Shown: piece by piece, positions 21,632 through 30,312 of the stretch
Layout of the letters: the number at the start of each line of letters is the position of its first letter
How positions within the stretch are numbered: position 1 is the first letter of the stretch
Assembly: GCA_016786745.1 (NCBI GenBank)
Contig: JAEUVS010000079.1
Coordinates: 1-36,698, forward strand
DNA: 36,698 nt
Source of the DNA: Chitinophagaceae bacterium
GTDB taxonomy: Bacteria > Bacteroidota > Bacteroidia > Chitinophagales > Chitinophagaceae
Direction: 5' to 3'
The notes under the pieces: model-generated
What the model saw: only the letters and a program-made list of their open reading frames with translations
Databases searched by the model: none
What the model was told of the DNA's origin: nothing
Made by a program: the position numbers and the translations under genes

Positions 21632-24393
21632 TTTCTTGTTACCACTTCATCGAGGTTTAAAATCGCATTCGCCACAACTACTACCGCCGCGAATTCCGCA
21701 GTTGATTTTTTGTCGGATCCGCCGTTCATCAGGTGTGCCTTTTCCGGGTCCTTTTTGAATTTTTCCAATGCTACGTTATACAGCTGCTGAAATGCATTCA
21801 GGCTTTTCTCATCGATTTCGCGGTACGTACAACGTTTATAGCCACCGGCAATCTGTTGCCTGATGTCGCTGCCGTCACTTTCCTGCATTCTCAATGCGAA
21901 ATGCCTTGCCATATCAATGTACGCGGAATCATTTAAAGTCGTCAGCGCCTGCAACGGCGTGTTTGTTCTTATTCTTCTCGAAGTACATACATTTCTGGCT
22001 ACGCCATCGAACGTTAACATCGAAGGATAAGGAGCAGATCGTTTCCAGAAAGTATACACCGCGCGCCTGTATTGATCTTCACCCCGACTCTGCACCCAGT
22101 CGGTGCCGTTATAGGGCGACAGCCACAAACCTTTGGGTTGATAGGGAAATACGCTTGGGCCGTACATCTTTGTACTTAATATACCGCATACACTCAACGC
22201 CTGGTCGCGGATTTGTTCGGCGGATAAACGTACCCGCGAACTTCTTGCATACAATTTATTGTCTGGATCTTTTTGCAAAAGTTCATTTGTAATTTTTGAA
22301 TCCTGCCTGTAAGTGGCACTCATCACAATGGTGCGTATCATCGTTTTGATGCTCCACTTGTAGTCGTTCATAAACTGGTACGACAGCCAGTTCAAAAGTT
22401 CCGGATGTGTTGGAACTATGCCCTGCGACCCGAGATCTTCGAGTGTTTCTGCTAAACCCGTTCCGAACAATTGCTCCCAGATTCTATTGGTCATCGTTCT
22501 CGCTGTGAGCGGATTTTCTTTTGATGTGATCCATCGTGCCAATCCTATTCTGTTGCGCGGGGCATCTTTCGGAAATGCGTTTAATGATAGTGGCGTTGCA
22601 GGTTCTACCTTTTCCGCTTTCACCATCCAGTTTCCACGCTCAAACACATGCGTTTGCCGCCTCATATCCGCCGGGTTCTCCATCATCACCGGTGTTGAAG
22701 GAACATTTGCGCGTATCAGTGTCCAGTAATCTCGTTTTCTTTCCTGGTAACCAGGCTTTCCTTCACCCGGAAATTTTTCTGTAAAATGCATCCAGTCGAT
22801 TACTGCACCTGTATTGTCGGTTCCGGCGATAGTCGGATTCGTATAAGTGAAGTAAAGGTCATGAACGCCGCTTGCGTTTTTAAGATTCGCTTCTTCAATA
22901 CGCCATCCCCAGCCTCCATCTTCAGTAAAAGCCAATGGAATCGACGCGATTATTTCGCCATCCGCTTTATCTAAATGAATCTGCCATAAACCACCGGGCG
23001 CCGGTCCCGCATACTTATAAATAAGGCTGTTCTTGTTGTCGAGGTTGATATTTTTAAGGCGGCACACCGCATTATTACGGAACACTGCCCAGGTTGGATC
23101 ACCGACTACGCCGTTAACAAAACTGTCGCATAACGATGAATTTACGGCAGGCTGCCAGGTCTTTAAAAACAACTCCACCGTTTTTGCCTTCTCTTCAGTA
23201 GTATTTTCCGCGATCCAGCTCACAACATTCTTCATTTGCTGCTGCATCGTATCGTTAAATTCACGCAAACGCGGATAATCATCCTGTGTATCCTCGTCGC
23301 GCGTGTTGTTATAAAACGCCAAAAATTTGTAGTATTCCTCGTGCCTGAAAGGATCATAAGGATGGCTATGGCATTGAACGCAGCTGAAAGTAGTGCCCAG
23401 CAAGGCATCCCACGTTGTATTTACACGGTCGATAACCGCTGAAGTTCTGAATTCTTCGTTGTCGGTACCTCCTTCGTCGTTCGTCATTGAATTTCTCTGG
23501 AAGGCGGTAGCGATGTAATCATCATCCGTCGCATTGGGCAACATATCGCCGGCGATTTGCTCGGTGAGAAATTGATCGTATGGCTCATCGTTGTTGAACG
23601 CATGGATTAACCAATCGCGATATTTCCAGATGGTTCTCGCCTCATCTTTTTCATATCCTTTGGTGTCGGCATATCGTGCGAGGTCCATCCACATCGCGGC
23701 CCATTTTTCCCCATAATGCGGCGAGGCCAATAACGAATCCACCAGCTCCGCATAATCGTTGGAGCTATTGCCTTTCAAGAATTTTTGGGCAATATGCCCA
23801 GGCGCAGGCAAACCTATTATATCGAGGCTTACCCTGCGCAGCAGTGTCGCCCTGTCTGCCCCAGGAGAAGGCCTTAGATCATGATCAATTAATTTTTCCT
23901 CGATGAAATTGTCTACCGGGTTCAATGCCCACTCCGACTTTGCAGACAGAAGACCAAAAAATTTGCGCGGTTCAGGAATTTTTACCGGCTTAAGAGGATC
24001 GTATGCCCAATGCTGGCCCCACTTAGCGCCTTCATTGATCCATCTCCTGAGAACATCTATATTCTCATTTGATAACTGTTCGTGTTTGTAAGGCATTCTC
24101 TCCTCGGGATCCGTAAGAGTAAGGCGACGGATCATTTCGCTATTGTCGGCGTCACCGGGCACTATCGCAATCTTTCCGGACTTCGTTTTTGCGAGCGCTT
24201 CGTCGCGGAACAAGAGACTAAAGCCACCTTTTTGTTTAACGCCCCCATGGCAGGTAATACAATGCTTGTTGATAATTGGTTTTACCTCCGTAGTGAAATC
24301 TACCGGTTTGGAACTGATATAATATTCTACTGCAAATGCGCCGGCCAGCAGCACCAGTACAACGATTATCAATTTCCGGTATCGGAGTAACAT
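21628..24393 (-). CDS. PSCyt1-DUF1549-DUF1553 cytochrome c protein with inserted CBM6-like module
   Basis: Starting at ATG 24393 the protein has 921 residues and begins with a charged n-region and membrane segment (LLRYRKLIIVVLVLLAGAF). The frame is open to 24465, but that extension runs into the transporter gene. Domains: PSCyt1 with CITCHGG at 45-51; DUF1549 (about 150-370) with RVSLDIIGLP and a second heme-type motif CVQCH at 338-342 in SCVQCHSHPYDPF; a CBM6-like beta-sandwich (about 441-541; LWQIHLDKADG, GVHDLYFTYTNP, VIDWMHFTE); and DUF1553 with NRIWEQLFGTGL and MSATYRQDS. The two CxxCH motifs suggest a diheme periplasmic redox protein. The carbohydrate module points to a sugar substrate. 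Reaction unknown. It overlaps the DUF1501 gene by 4 bp and follows the transporter gene by 22 bp. Confidence 0.85.
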   Translation of the reverse strand: MLLRYRKLIIVVLVLLAGAFAVEYYISSKPVDFTTEVKPIINKHCITCHGGVKQKGGFSLLFRDEALAKTKSGKIAIVPGDADNSEMIRRLTLTDPEERMPYKHEQLSNENIDVLRRWINEGAKWGQHWAYDPLKPVKIPEPRKFFGLLSAKSEWALNPVDNFIEEKLIDHDLRPSPGADRATLLRRVSLDIIGLPAPGHIAQKFLKGNSSNDYAELVDSLLASPHYGEKWAAMWMDLARYADTKGYEKDEARTIWKYRDWLIHAFNNDEPYDQFLTEQIAGDMLPNATDDDYIATAFQRNSMTNDEGGTDNEEFRTSAVIDRVNTTWDALLGTTFSCVQCHSHPYDPFRHEEYYKFLAFYNNTRDEDTQDDYPRLREFNDTMQQQMKNVVSWIAENTTEEKAKTVELFLKTWQPAVNSSLCDSFVNGVVGDPTWAVFRNNAVCRLKNINLDNKNSLIYKYAGPAPGGLWQIHLDKADGEIIASIPLAFTEDGGWGWRIEEANLKNASGVHDLYFTYTNPTIAGTDNTGAVIDWMHFTEKFPGEGKPGYQERKRDYWTLIRANVPSTPVMMENPADMRRQTHVFERGNWMVKAEKVEPATPLSLNAFPKDAPRNRIGLARWITSKENPLTARTMTNRIWEQLFGTGLAETLEDLGSQGIVPTHPELLNWLSYQFMNDYKWSIKTMIRTIVMSATYRQDSKITNELLQKDPDNKLYARSSRVRLSAEQIRDQALSVCGILSTKMYGPSVFPYQPKGLWLSPYNGTDWVQSRGEDQYRRAVYTFWKRSAPYPSMLTFDGVARNVCTSRRIRTNTPLQALTTLNDSAYIDMARHFALRMQESDGSDIRQQIAGGYKRCTYREIDEKSLNAFQQLYNVALEKFKKDPEKAHLMNGGSDKKSTAEFAAVVVVANAILNLDEVVTRN

Positions 24394-24415
24394 ACTCAAA
24401 CCTAATCTATTTAGG

Positions 24416-25276
24416 TTATTCTGCAAGAAGGAAAATGGCGATGACAGCCAATACGAGGCCGGCAATGATCACCGGGTGCGGGATAACCGCATAAAGCACC
24501 AGCGACAGAATAATGGTAATCACCGGCGCCAGCGCCGTTACAGGCACCACGATAATCGCCTTGCCATGCCGCAGCGCGTAAACAAGTGTCAGCGCGCCGA
24601 TCGCATTCAGTACCTGTATCATCGCGGCGAGATACGGACCCTTAAAACCCCAATTTATTTCTTTCGAGAAATCCGTCATGAATATAGCCACCGGGATCAG
24701 CAACACCCCCGTGAGCATCATGTAAAAAAAGATGCTTTCCGCCTTCATTGTCTGGTTTGCCACTTTCATGTAGAAGCCCTGTATTCCCCATAAAAATAAA
24801 ACCGACACCGCGAGCAGCAGCCAGGCGTAACCCGTTACCGTTCCCGCCTGTGGTTTTACATACGACAGTAAAACCAGCGCAATTAAAGCCAGCACAATGC
24901 CTACCCAGTGTTTCTTTGTGGTCGTTTCTTTCAGAAAATAAGATGATAAAAAGACGGTAACAACCGGGTACAGCGAAATAACAGGAAACACAATATACGC
25001 GGGTCCTTCCCTCAATGCCTGGAACAACATCAGCTGTCCGCCCGCGCCAGTTAAACCAACGATGCTTCCAAAAATGATGGATCGTGTGTCGTATTCGAGC
25101 TTCCATTTAATAATGGCCAGTCCCACGAGCGCACACGGGATCATGGTGAGGGACCATACGCTATAACCCAACGTTGCGGGAAAGCCGGCCTTCTCGGGTA
25201 TTTCGATAAATGCTCCCCATACTCCCCAGAAAAGAGTAGTGATAATCGCAAAGAACAACCATGGACGCTTTTTCAT
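24416..25276 (-). CDS. DMT-superfamily (EamA-like) inner-membrane transporter
   Basis: The 286-residue protein is made of about ten hydrophobic helices in two similar halves, the EamA arrangement. Typical segments are FWGVWGAFIE near the N-terminus, GPAYIVFPVISLYPVVTVFLSS closing the first half and KAIIVVPVTALAPVITIILS closing the second; the P-V-x-x-L-x-P-V motif occurs once in each half. Family members carry sugars, amino acids, nucleotide sugars or drugs. It is the only evident inner-membrane nutrient carrier in the window, placed between the beta-helix protein (1-bp gap) and the cytochrome gene, so it may import the sugar or amine released in the periplasm. Direction and substrate cannot be derived from the sequence. 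Confidence 0.85.
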   Translation of the reverse strand: MKKRPWLFFAIITTLFWGVWGAFIEIPEKAGFPATLGYSVWSLTMIPCALVGLAIIKWKLEYDTRSIIFGSIVGLTGAGGQLMLFQALREGPAYIVFPVISLYPVVTVFLSSYFLKETTTKKHWVGIVLALIALVLLSYVKPQAGTVTGYAWLLLAVSVLFLWGIQGFYMKVANQTMKAESIFFYMMLTGVLLIPVAIFMTDFSKEINWGFKGPYLAAMIQVLNAIGALTLVYALRHGKAIIVVPVTALAPVITIILSLVLYAVIPHPVIIAGLVLAVIAIFLLAE

Positions 25277-25277
25277 A

Positions 25278-27488
25278 TCAGTTTGAAGAAGTGACCAGGG
25301 TTACAGCGCTGTTGCGGTCAAGCTTCACTTCTTTTTTATCGTCGCCAACAACTATTGAATAAGGTGAAGCATATTGCTTTTCTTTGCCAGTAGCTGAATA
25401 TTCAGTCAATTCTGTTTCTATCCTGCCGTTTTCGTCTGTTGTTTCCTCTTTTACCATCGCATTGTTCCTGTCAAAAATTTTCACCTGTTTGTTGTTAACA
25501 GGTTTGCCGTTTTTATCGGCCACCGATAACTTCAATCTCCAATTTACAGAATAAGTGTGTTGTTCGTCGGTTGACTGCAAACCAAATTTTGCTCCCTGTA
25601 TCTCATTTGAAGTAAATTCTACATTTTTCGCAATATTGGTATCATGGTCCGACCAGCCCATCCTGAAAGGTTGAAAGCTTGCCAAAGCATTCGGGGCTTT
25701 GATAATTACGTTATCGTAAATTTTAGTATTTACGGTTCCGCCGTAAGGAGTGGCAAGCCAGGCCGCGGGTACATTCGTAGTGATGCGGTTATTAAAAAAC
25801 CTGCCGCCATATCCTTCTAATCCGCCGCAAACATAGAAAGCAGCGGCCCTCGCCTTTGATGAAGGGTCGAGATGGTTCACCACAATTTCATTTCCAAACA
25901 CGTAATTGTCGCCACCACTAGCCGAATAATAAACGGCCCACGACATTGGAATAAAGTCGTCGGGATATGGGCGGTTCTTCACTGTTATCCAAACTTTATT
26001 ATTATAAAACCTGTTGCCCGAACATGCAGCTTCATCCCCCGGCCTGGCATTGTAGTCGGCCATTCGGAGTGCCGCTGTGCTGTATTCCTCATGACCATAT
26101 TCGCATGTAGGAGGTGATGAATTTATTTTGATGATGTTGTCGAACATGTCTATCCCGCGGTGCCGGTAAATTTCAAAGCCTGAACCCACTTCCGGTTCTA
26201 CGCGGTTACGGAATATTCTCGAGCTGTCGCCCATCGCCATCACGCTGTAATGATTGGTGACCATCTGGCGGTTCGCGAAAAAATTATCATGTATGCTCGA
26301 CTTCATGCCTTTAAATACAAGACACCCCTGGCCGCCATAAAATTCAGAAAATGAAACTTCCGATGCTTCGGAACCCTGCAGATCAACAGCATAATAGCTG
26401 CTGCCGTGCCTGTTGATGATAAAGGGCGACTTTACATCGAACTTGCAGTTCACTATCGAGGCCTGCTGCACGTCAACTGCAATTGTATTGATACCCGACG
26501 TTGTAATCTTTATATTATCCAGTATCACCCGTATATTATCGGCATTGCATTGAACACCGAATGAAATGGCACCGACCGTGGCATTGTCGATATTGCCATT
26601 TTTTATAGTAACAGTGCCTCTTCCTTCAGCGGATGGAACGTCTTTGTTCCCGGCATAATCGAAGAATGCGGGAGTTTCGAGACTCGCATACAGATCGTCG
26701 AAATGGCCCCTGCGCGATATTTTGTCGGCAATTCCAACGCCTGCATCAAATGCGGGACGTATATCAATTTCATCAACGAGGCAATCAGAATCCGCGCGCA
26801 CACGAACACGATATTTTCCTGCAGGTAAACTATTAAGATGCGCATAGATGAATCCTCCACCGAGGCGCGGTGACCGTTTTTCAACGGGGCAACTTATCTT
26901 GGTGCCGTTCGAATACTCGGTTTCCACTTTTACTTCGTTTCCTTTTTCATCTTCCACAAAAACACTCACCACCATTTCTTTCAGTCCCGGCACTCTTGCG
27001 AGGTCAACAGAGTTTCTTCCTGTAACACCAACCATGGCAATGTAGGATCGGTCGGCAACAGGCAGGTGTACATACGACGAAGTAATTTCATCGCCGGCCT
27101 GGAGACTCATGATTTTTTTGCCAACAAAAACGTGCACGGTGTCTGTGCTCACTACTTTCGCGCCCGGGGCCCTTGATAAGTTCCAGCCTTTTGTTCCTTC
27201 TTCGAAACCTGAATTTATTACGTGATTGTATTTACCGTCAGCATAACGGATGGTGTAGCCATTAAGGTCAAGCGTCACATCTTTCCCTAAAAAAATCGGG
27301 GTCATCGCGCTGCTGATGTTCGTTGTAAGAACATAAGTGGTTCCCGGTTTTGAATAGTTGCCTGGTTTGTTAACGGCCACTTCCCCCGGCGCCAGCGCGC
27401 GGTGTTGTGAAACTTTATACTGTGCAATTGAAAATTGCGAAATGCAAATTGATATGGCAACGAAAGCAAAAGTTTTAGATGTAATCAT
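25278..27488 (-). CDS. Secreted right-handed parallel beta-helix protein (copy B)
   Basis: The 736-residue protein is a paralogue of the one at 14301, with nearly equal length and the same order: signal peptide (about 1-23, ending SQFSIAQ), helix entry FLGKDVTLDLNG/TIRYADG, beta-sandwich with GFEEGTKGWNLS and PAGKYRVRVRADSDCL, helix ladder with FRNRVEPE, FYNNKVWI and FFNNRIT, and an immunoglobulin-like C-terminus (DRNNAMVKEETTDENGR). The patch SPPTCEYGHEEYS is identical in both copies, as is CLVDEIDIRP. The N-terminal 230 residues are more alike than the helix middle, where contact residues could differ for different glycan linkages. The gene lies in the seven-gene run with 1-bp gaps on both sides. 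Lyase, hydrolase or epimerase action on polysaccharide is inference from the fold. Confidence 0.75.
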   Translation of the reverse strand: MITSKTFAFVAISICISQFSIAQYKVSQHRALAPGEVAVNKPGNYSKPGTTYVLTTNISSAMTPIFLGKDVTLDLNGYTIRYADGKYNHVINSGFEEGTKGWNLSRAPGAKVVSTDTVHVFVGKKIMSLQAGDEITSSYVHLPVADRSYIAMVGVTGRNSVDLARVPGLKEMVVSVFVEDEKGNEVKVETEYSNGTKISCPVEKRSPRLGGGFIYAHLNSLPAGKYRVRVRADSDCLVDEIDIRPAFDAGVGIADKISRRGHFDDLYASLETPAFFDYAGNKDVPSAEGRGTVTIKNGNIDNATVGAISFGVQCNADNIRVILDNIKITTSGINTIAVDVQQASIVNCKFDVKSPFIINRHGSSYYAVDLQGSEASEVSFSEFYGGQGCLVFKGMKSSIHDNFFANRQMVTNHYSVMAMGDSSRIFRNRVEPEVGSGFEIYRHRGIDMFDNIIKINSSPPTCEYGHEEYSTAALRMADYNARPGDEAACSGNRFYNNKVWITVKNRPYPDDFIPMSWAVYYSASGGDNYVFGNEIVVNHLDPSSKARAAAFYVCGGLEGYGGRFFNNRITTNVPAAWLATPYGGTVNTKIYDNVIIKAPNALASFQPFRMGWSDHDTNIAKNVEFTSNEIQGAKFGLQSTDEQHTYSVNWRLKLSVADKNGKPVNNKQVKIFDRNNAMVKEETTDENGRIETELTEYSATGKEKQYASPYSIVVGDDKKEVKLDRNSAVTLVTSSN

Positions 27489-27489
27489 G

Positions 27490-28299
27490 CTACTTCCTGT
27501 TATTCCTGAATAATTGAAGAGTATAGGGCAACATCAGCAAAAGAGGCAATATCCATATCGCCCAATATGAAAAATATTCAAACCAGTTGTCTACGTCGTA
27601 GATGTGATTACCTTCTTTTCCATAAATTTCAACAACATGGTCTGTAGTGTACGGATCAACCGCTTCGGGGTAATACAAAGCAGCCATGTTCTGATATGCG
27701 GGGCGCACCAGTTCCGGGTTTGCCTGGATCGCGGCTGTGTCGTGAGGAACAACCACGCCAAAATCAGGGTCGAGAATAATCCATTTGTTATTTTGCCTGT
27801 CAACATTCGCGCGCACCACCACGTGGCCGGCGATGTCCCACAAAGCAGCATCAATGCCATGATCTTTCAGCACGCCCTTCACAACAATCGAATGGGTGGA
27901 GCATAAGCCCACCCCTCTTTCAAGGTTCTTTTTATAGCTGCTGAACTCATACATCCGGTAATCCTGCGGGTCAATGAAAGAAGCCGCGTAAAGCATATAG
28001 TTCTCCCAAATGGGAACGCGCTCATTGTATTTCGAAATACCCACTTCTTTCCAGTAGTGAGCAAATCCATCGTTCACAACTTTATTGATCCTGATCGCGA
28101 ATTGCTCATCGGTTTCACCATCTTTTTTAACAAGCATCGCCTTGATATCAGGATATTTAATGGTAACGTCGCCGAGCCTGTTTTTAATAATTTTTTCTTC
28201 CTCATACAACGCGGGGTTACGCATGGTTTTGAACAACCCGATCACGTTAAGTCCCAGCAGGAATATTCCCAGGAAAAACAGAATTTTTTTGACTTTCAT
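27490..28299 (-). CDS. Membrane-anchored transglutaminase-like protein
   Basis: The 269-residue protein has a membrane segment at each end (about 5-22 and 246-262, the latter WAIWILPLLLMLPYTL), leaving the central domain on one side, presumably the periplasm. That domain has the transglutaminase-like triad: RGVGLCSTHS with Cys133, IAGHVVVRA with His159, and KWIILDPDFG with Asp178. It resembles the domain of the lipoprotein at 4433 in motif order but not in close sequence. The last residues (LFRNNRK) would lie in the cytoplasm. In such loci these proteins may cut amide or peptide bonds attached to the glycan, but this is inference. It lies 18 bp after the gene at 28318 and 1 bp before the beta-helix gene. 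Confidence 0.7.
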   Translation of the reverse strand: MKVKKILFFLGIFLLGLNVIGLFKTMRNPALYEEEKIIKNRLGDVTIKYPDIKAMLVKKDGETDEQFAIRINKVVNDGFAHYWKEVGISKYNERVPIWENYMLYAASFIDPQDYRMYEFSSYKKNLERGVGLCSTHSIVVKGVLKDHGIDAALWDIAGHVVVRANVDRQNNKWIILDPDFGVVVPHDTAAIQANPELVRPAYQNMAALYYPEAVDPYTTDHVVEIYGKEGNHIYDVDNWFEYFSYWAIWILPLLLMLPYTLQLFRNNRK

Positions 28300-28317
28300 G
28301 GCGTGCCAGTGATTTGG

Positions 28318-30198
28318 TTATTTAAATGGCGATGCAAGGTATCCTTCGATGTCTCCCCAGTGGTCAAGCATCACCTTTCGTTTCTTTTTTAGTTGTTTGA
28401 TAAGATCAGGACCCAGAACAAAACGGTCCTCGTATATCGGGTCCTTCGAGAAAATCACAAGATCAAGTCCTCCCTCTTCGAGCAAATCTATCAGCGATTG
28501 TGTGTTATCGAGCTCGTCACGCGCCACATCTACGAATGGAATGAAATCGGGGTCGCCGGTGAAGTTGGGTTCTTTTGATGGAAAGTGCGCCGGCACACCC
28601 AGTTTCTCTTTGTTCCTGTCGCGTATCACCTGCGCCTGTGCGAAGTTGCCGCTGCTCCTGATGATACTCGCATGAATACGCACCGACCGGCCCATTTTTG
28701 AGAAGAATTCTTTTTTAGGCGCGGACGCATCGAGCGATTCAAATAATGAAGCCGCGTCATTCATCTGCTTTACGAAATTCGCCACCACGCCGGGAGGTAT
28801 TGTATTACGTGAACCATGAACATCCGTATAATCGTTTCTCGCTTCTTCTTTTGATACATTAAATACAAATGGAAGAAAGTATGCCTCCTCTTCAGCGGTA
28901 AGCCGCTCCGGAGCAATCACCAGCGGGCGCGTAATGTGCCGCGTAGTAACGCCCCAATACAAACTGCTCACCCTCGGAAAAACAGAACCCTTATAAGAGT
29001 ATGCGTTGCTCAAAGCATTGAACGCTTTGTATAATTTGTCACCGGAATTTTTACCCGCCCAGAGTGTGCAGAGCGCTTTCAGATCTTCTTCTTTCGATAA
29101 TGTTGTTTCGTTCGACTGATTTTTGTTGAGCATGTATTCGAGCATCTCAAACACCATTTCAGTAGCATCCAGCCTTTCATAACCACGGTCGTACGAAACG
29201 CGGAAGTTGATAAAAACTTTCTTTACCGACGGATCGTTTACTGACGCTGCGGAACGGATGAAAGAAACAGGATCGATTATACCTGTAACAGGATAGTTTG
29301 ATGAAACCATGCTGCCTACATTAATCATTTTATGATCGGGCGTATTTTCGAAAAAACAGTTATTTGGAAGATTGCGCTGAATTTCGTCTTTCTCAGCGTC
29401 CGAAAAGTTCGAACTCGCTTCATCGAGATATAAGTCGAGTTTTTTTCCGGCTTTCGCGGCGCCATCCTGGAAGGTTTGTAAAAGCGTATGCACCCTGTCG
29501 CCCATCGCAACACCTTTACATTTTGACGGACCGTTGGGACCTGTATACAACCAGTGCGACCAGCAAATGCCCGCGCCCGCATCGTTGGTTTTAAAGAAAA
29601 AGGATGATATCTCCGGTGCATTCTTTAGCATTTCTGCCATCATGCCGGCATACATTTCCTGTGTTTCTTTGGTATCTATGCACGGAGCGAACGCTTTTTG
29701 TGTACTTCTGCGTGGATGATCCACACGCGGGCCGAGCATGCGGGGGTATGCATCAAAGAAAGCTTCGGGTAGAAAATTGGGTTCATAACCGAAAAAAGCC
29801 GCTTCCAGTCCTGCTTCACGAAGAATTTTTGTCTTTTCCAGCAGCATCTGGCGGTTCTTTTTCACAAAATCGGTGGGAATAAACGGCGCCAGCTTAGGAT
29901 CAGGAAAGAATTTGAAAGGCGATGGGTTGTTACTCGCATATTCATGCCAGGGACTTCCCTGCTTTGGTATTTCGTGGAAGCTTTTGTCGGCGAGAGTGCT
30001 GACATTCAGCTGGACGCGTCCATATTTTTTCAGTCGCACCGCCTGTTTCGCCAGGGCACGAAAGTCGCCCGCATCCTTAATCGGTGCATTGATTATAAAT
30101 ACGCGGTCACCGCGATAGGATGCGGGACCTTGAGCGAGGCCTATTTGAGCAGTCAACAGCAGGCCGCAAATTACGGAAGGCAGGTAGCTTACTTTCAT
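28318..30198 (-). CDS. Secreted protein of unrecognised family, probable TIM-barrel glycan-active enzyme
   Basis: From ATG 30198 the protein has 626 residues with a signal peptide ending TAQIGLAQ; an upstream TTG at 30210 is less likely. I do not recognise the family. The first 350 residues alternate strands and helices in the manner of a beta/alpha barrel: RVFIINAPI, GRVQLNVSTL, AAFFGYEPNFLPEAF with Glu139, SSFFFKTNDAGAGICWSHWL with Asp206, and KLDLYLDEAS with two acidic residues. Acidic residues at strand ends (FGYEP, KTND, LDEA) are placed as in glycoside hydrolases of clan A or in GH20/GH67-like enzymes. The C-terminal half is helical. It leads the seven-gene minus-strand run and faces the double esterase gene, so a role in glycan cleavage is the simplest reading. 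Confidence 0.55.
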   Translation of the reverse strand: MKVSYLPSVICGLLLTAQIGLAQGPASYRGDRVFIINAPIKDAGDFRALAKQAVRLKKYGRVQLNVSTLADKSFHEIPKQGSPWHEYASNNPSPFKFFPDPKLAPFIPTDFVKKNRQMLLEKTKILREAGLEAAFFGYEPNFLPEAFFDAYPRMLGPRVDHPRRSTQKAFAPCIDTKETQEMYAGMMAEMLKNAPEISSFFFKTNDAGAGICWSHWLYTGPNGPSKCKGVAMGDRVHTLLQTFQDGAAKAGKKLDLYLDEASSNFSDAEKDEIQRNLPNNCFFENTPDHKMINVGSMVSSNYPVTGIIDPVSFIRSAASVNDPSVKKVFINFRVSYDRGYERLDATEMVFEMLEYMLNKNQSNETTLSKEEDLKALCTLWAGKNSGDKLYKAFNALSNAYSYKGSVFPRVSSLYWGVTTRHITRPLVIAPERLTAEEEAYFLPFVFNVSKEEARNDYTDVHGSRNTIPPGVVANFVKQMNDAASLFESLDASAPKKEFFSKMGRSVRIHASIIRSSGNFAQAQVIRDRNKEKLGVPAHFPSKEPNFTGDPDFIPFVDVARDELDNTQSLIDLLEEGGLDLVIFSKDPIYEDRFVLGPDLIKQLKKKRKVMLDHWGDIEGYLASPFK

Positions 30199-30279
30199 AA
30201 CGTTGTCCAAACAATATTAAGACAATAATTCAAAAGCAAAAAAAGATTTCGATGTCAAAATAAAAAGGATGTGAAAAAT

Positions 30280-30291
30280 AAATACGTATTT
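30280..30291. promoter_or_regulatory. 12-bp palindrome in the divergent promoter region
   Basis: AAATACGTATTT is perfectly self-complementary and lies 21 bp before the start of the plus-strand esterase gene, within the 114-bp spacer that must hold promoters for both it and the seven-gene minus-strand run. It does not resemble the TTTCG elements elsewhere, so a different regulator would be needed. AT-rich palindromes of this size can occur by chance. Confidence 0.3.
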
Positions 30292-30312
30292 TCATAAGGA
30301 AAAATATAACTA

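Noticed and set aside
24401..24415. Small hairpin CCTAA-TCTAT-TTAGG between transporter and cytochrome genes
   Set aside because: It has only five pairs, mostly A-T, without a T run; too weak for a terminator and common by chance.
24394..24465. N-terminal extension of the cytochrome gene
   Set aside because: It reads through the end of the transporter gene; ATG 24393 gives a charged n-region and membrane anchor 22 bp after the transporter stop.
24642..25106. 154-codon open frame in another minus-strand frame
   Set aside because: It overlaps the DMT transporter, whose helices and motifs are clear; the alternative frame gives no plausible protein.
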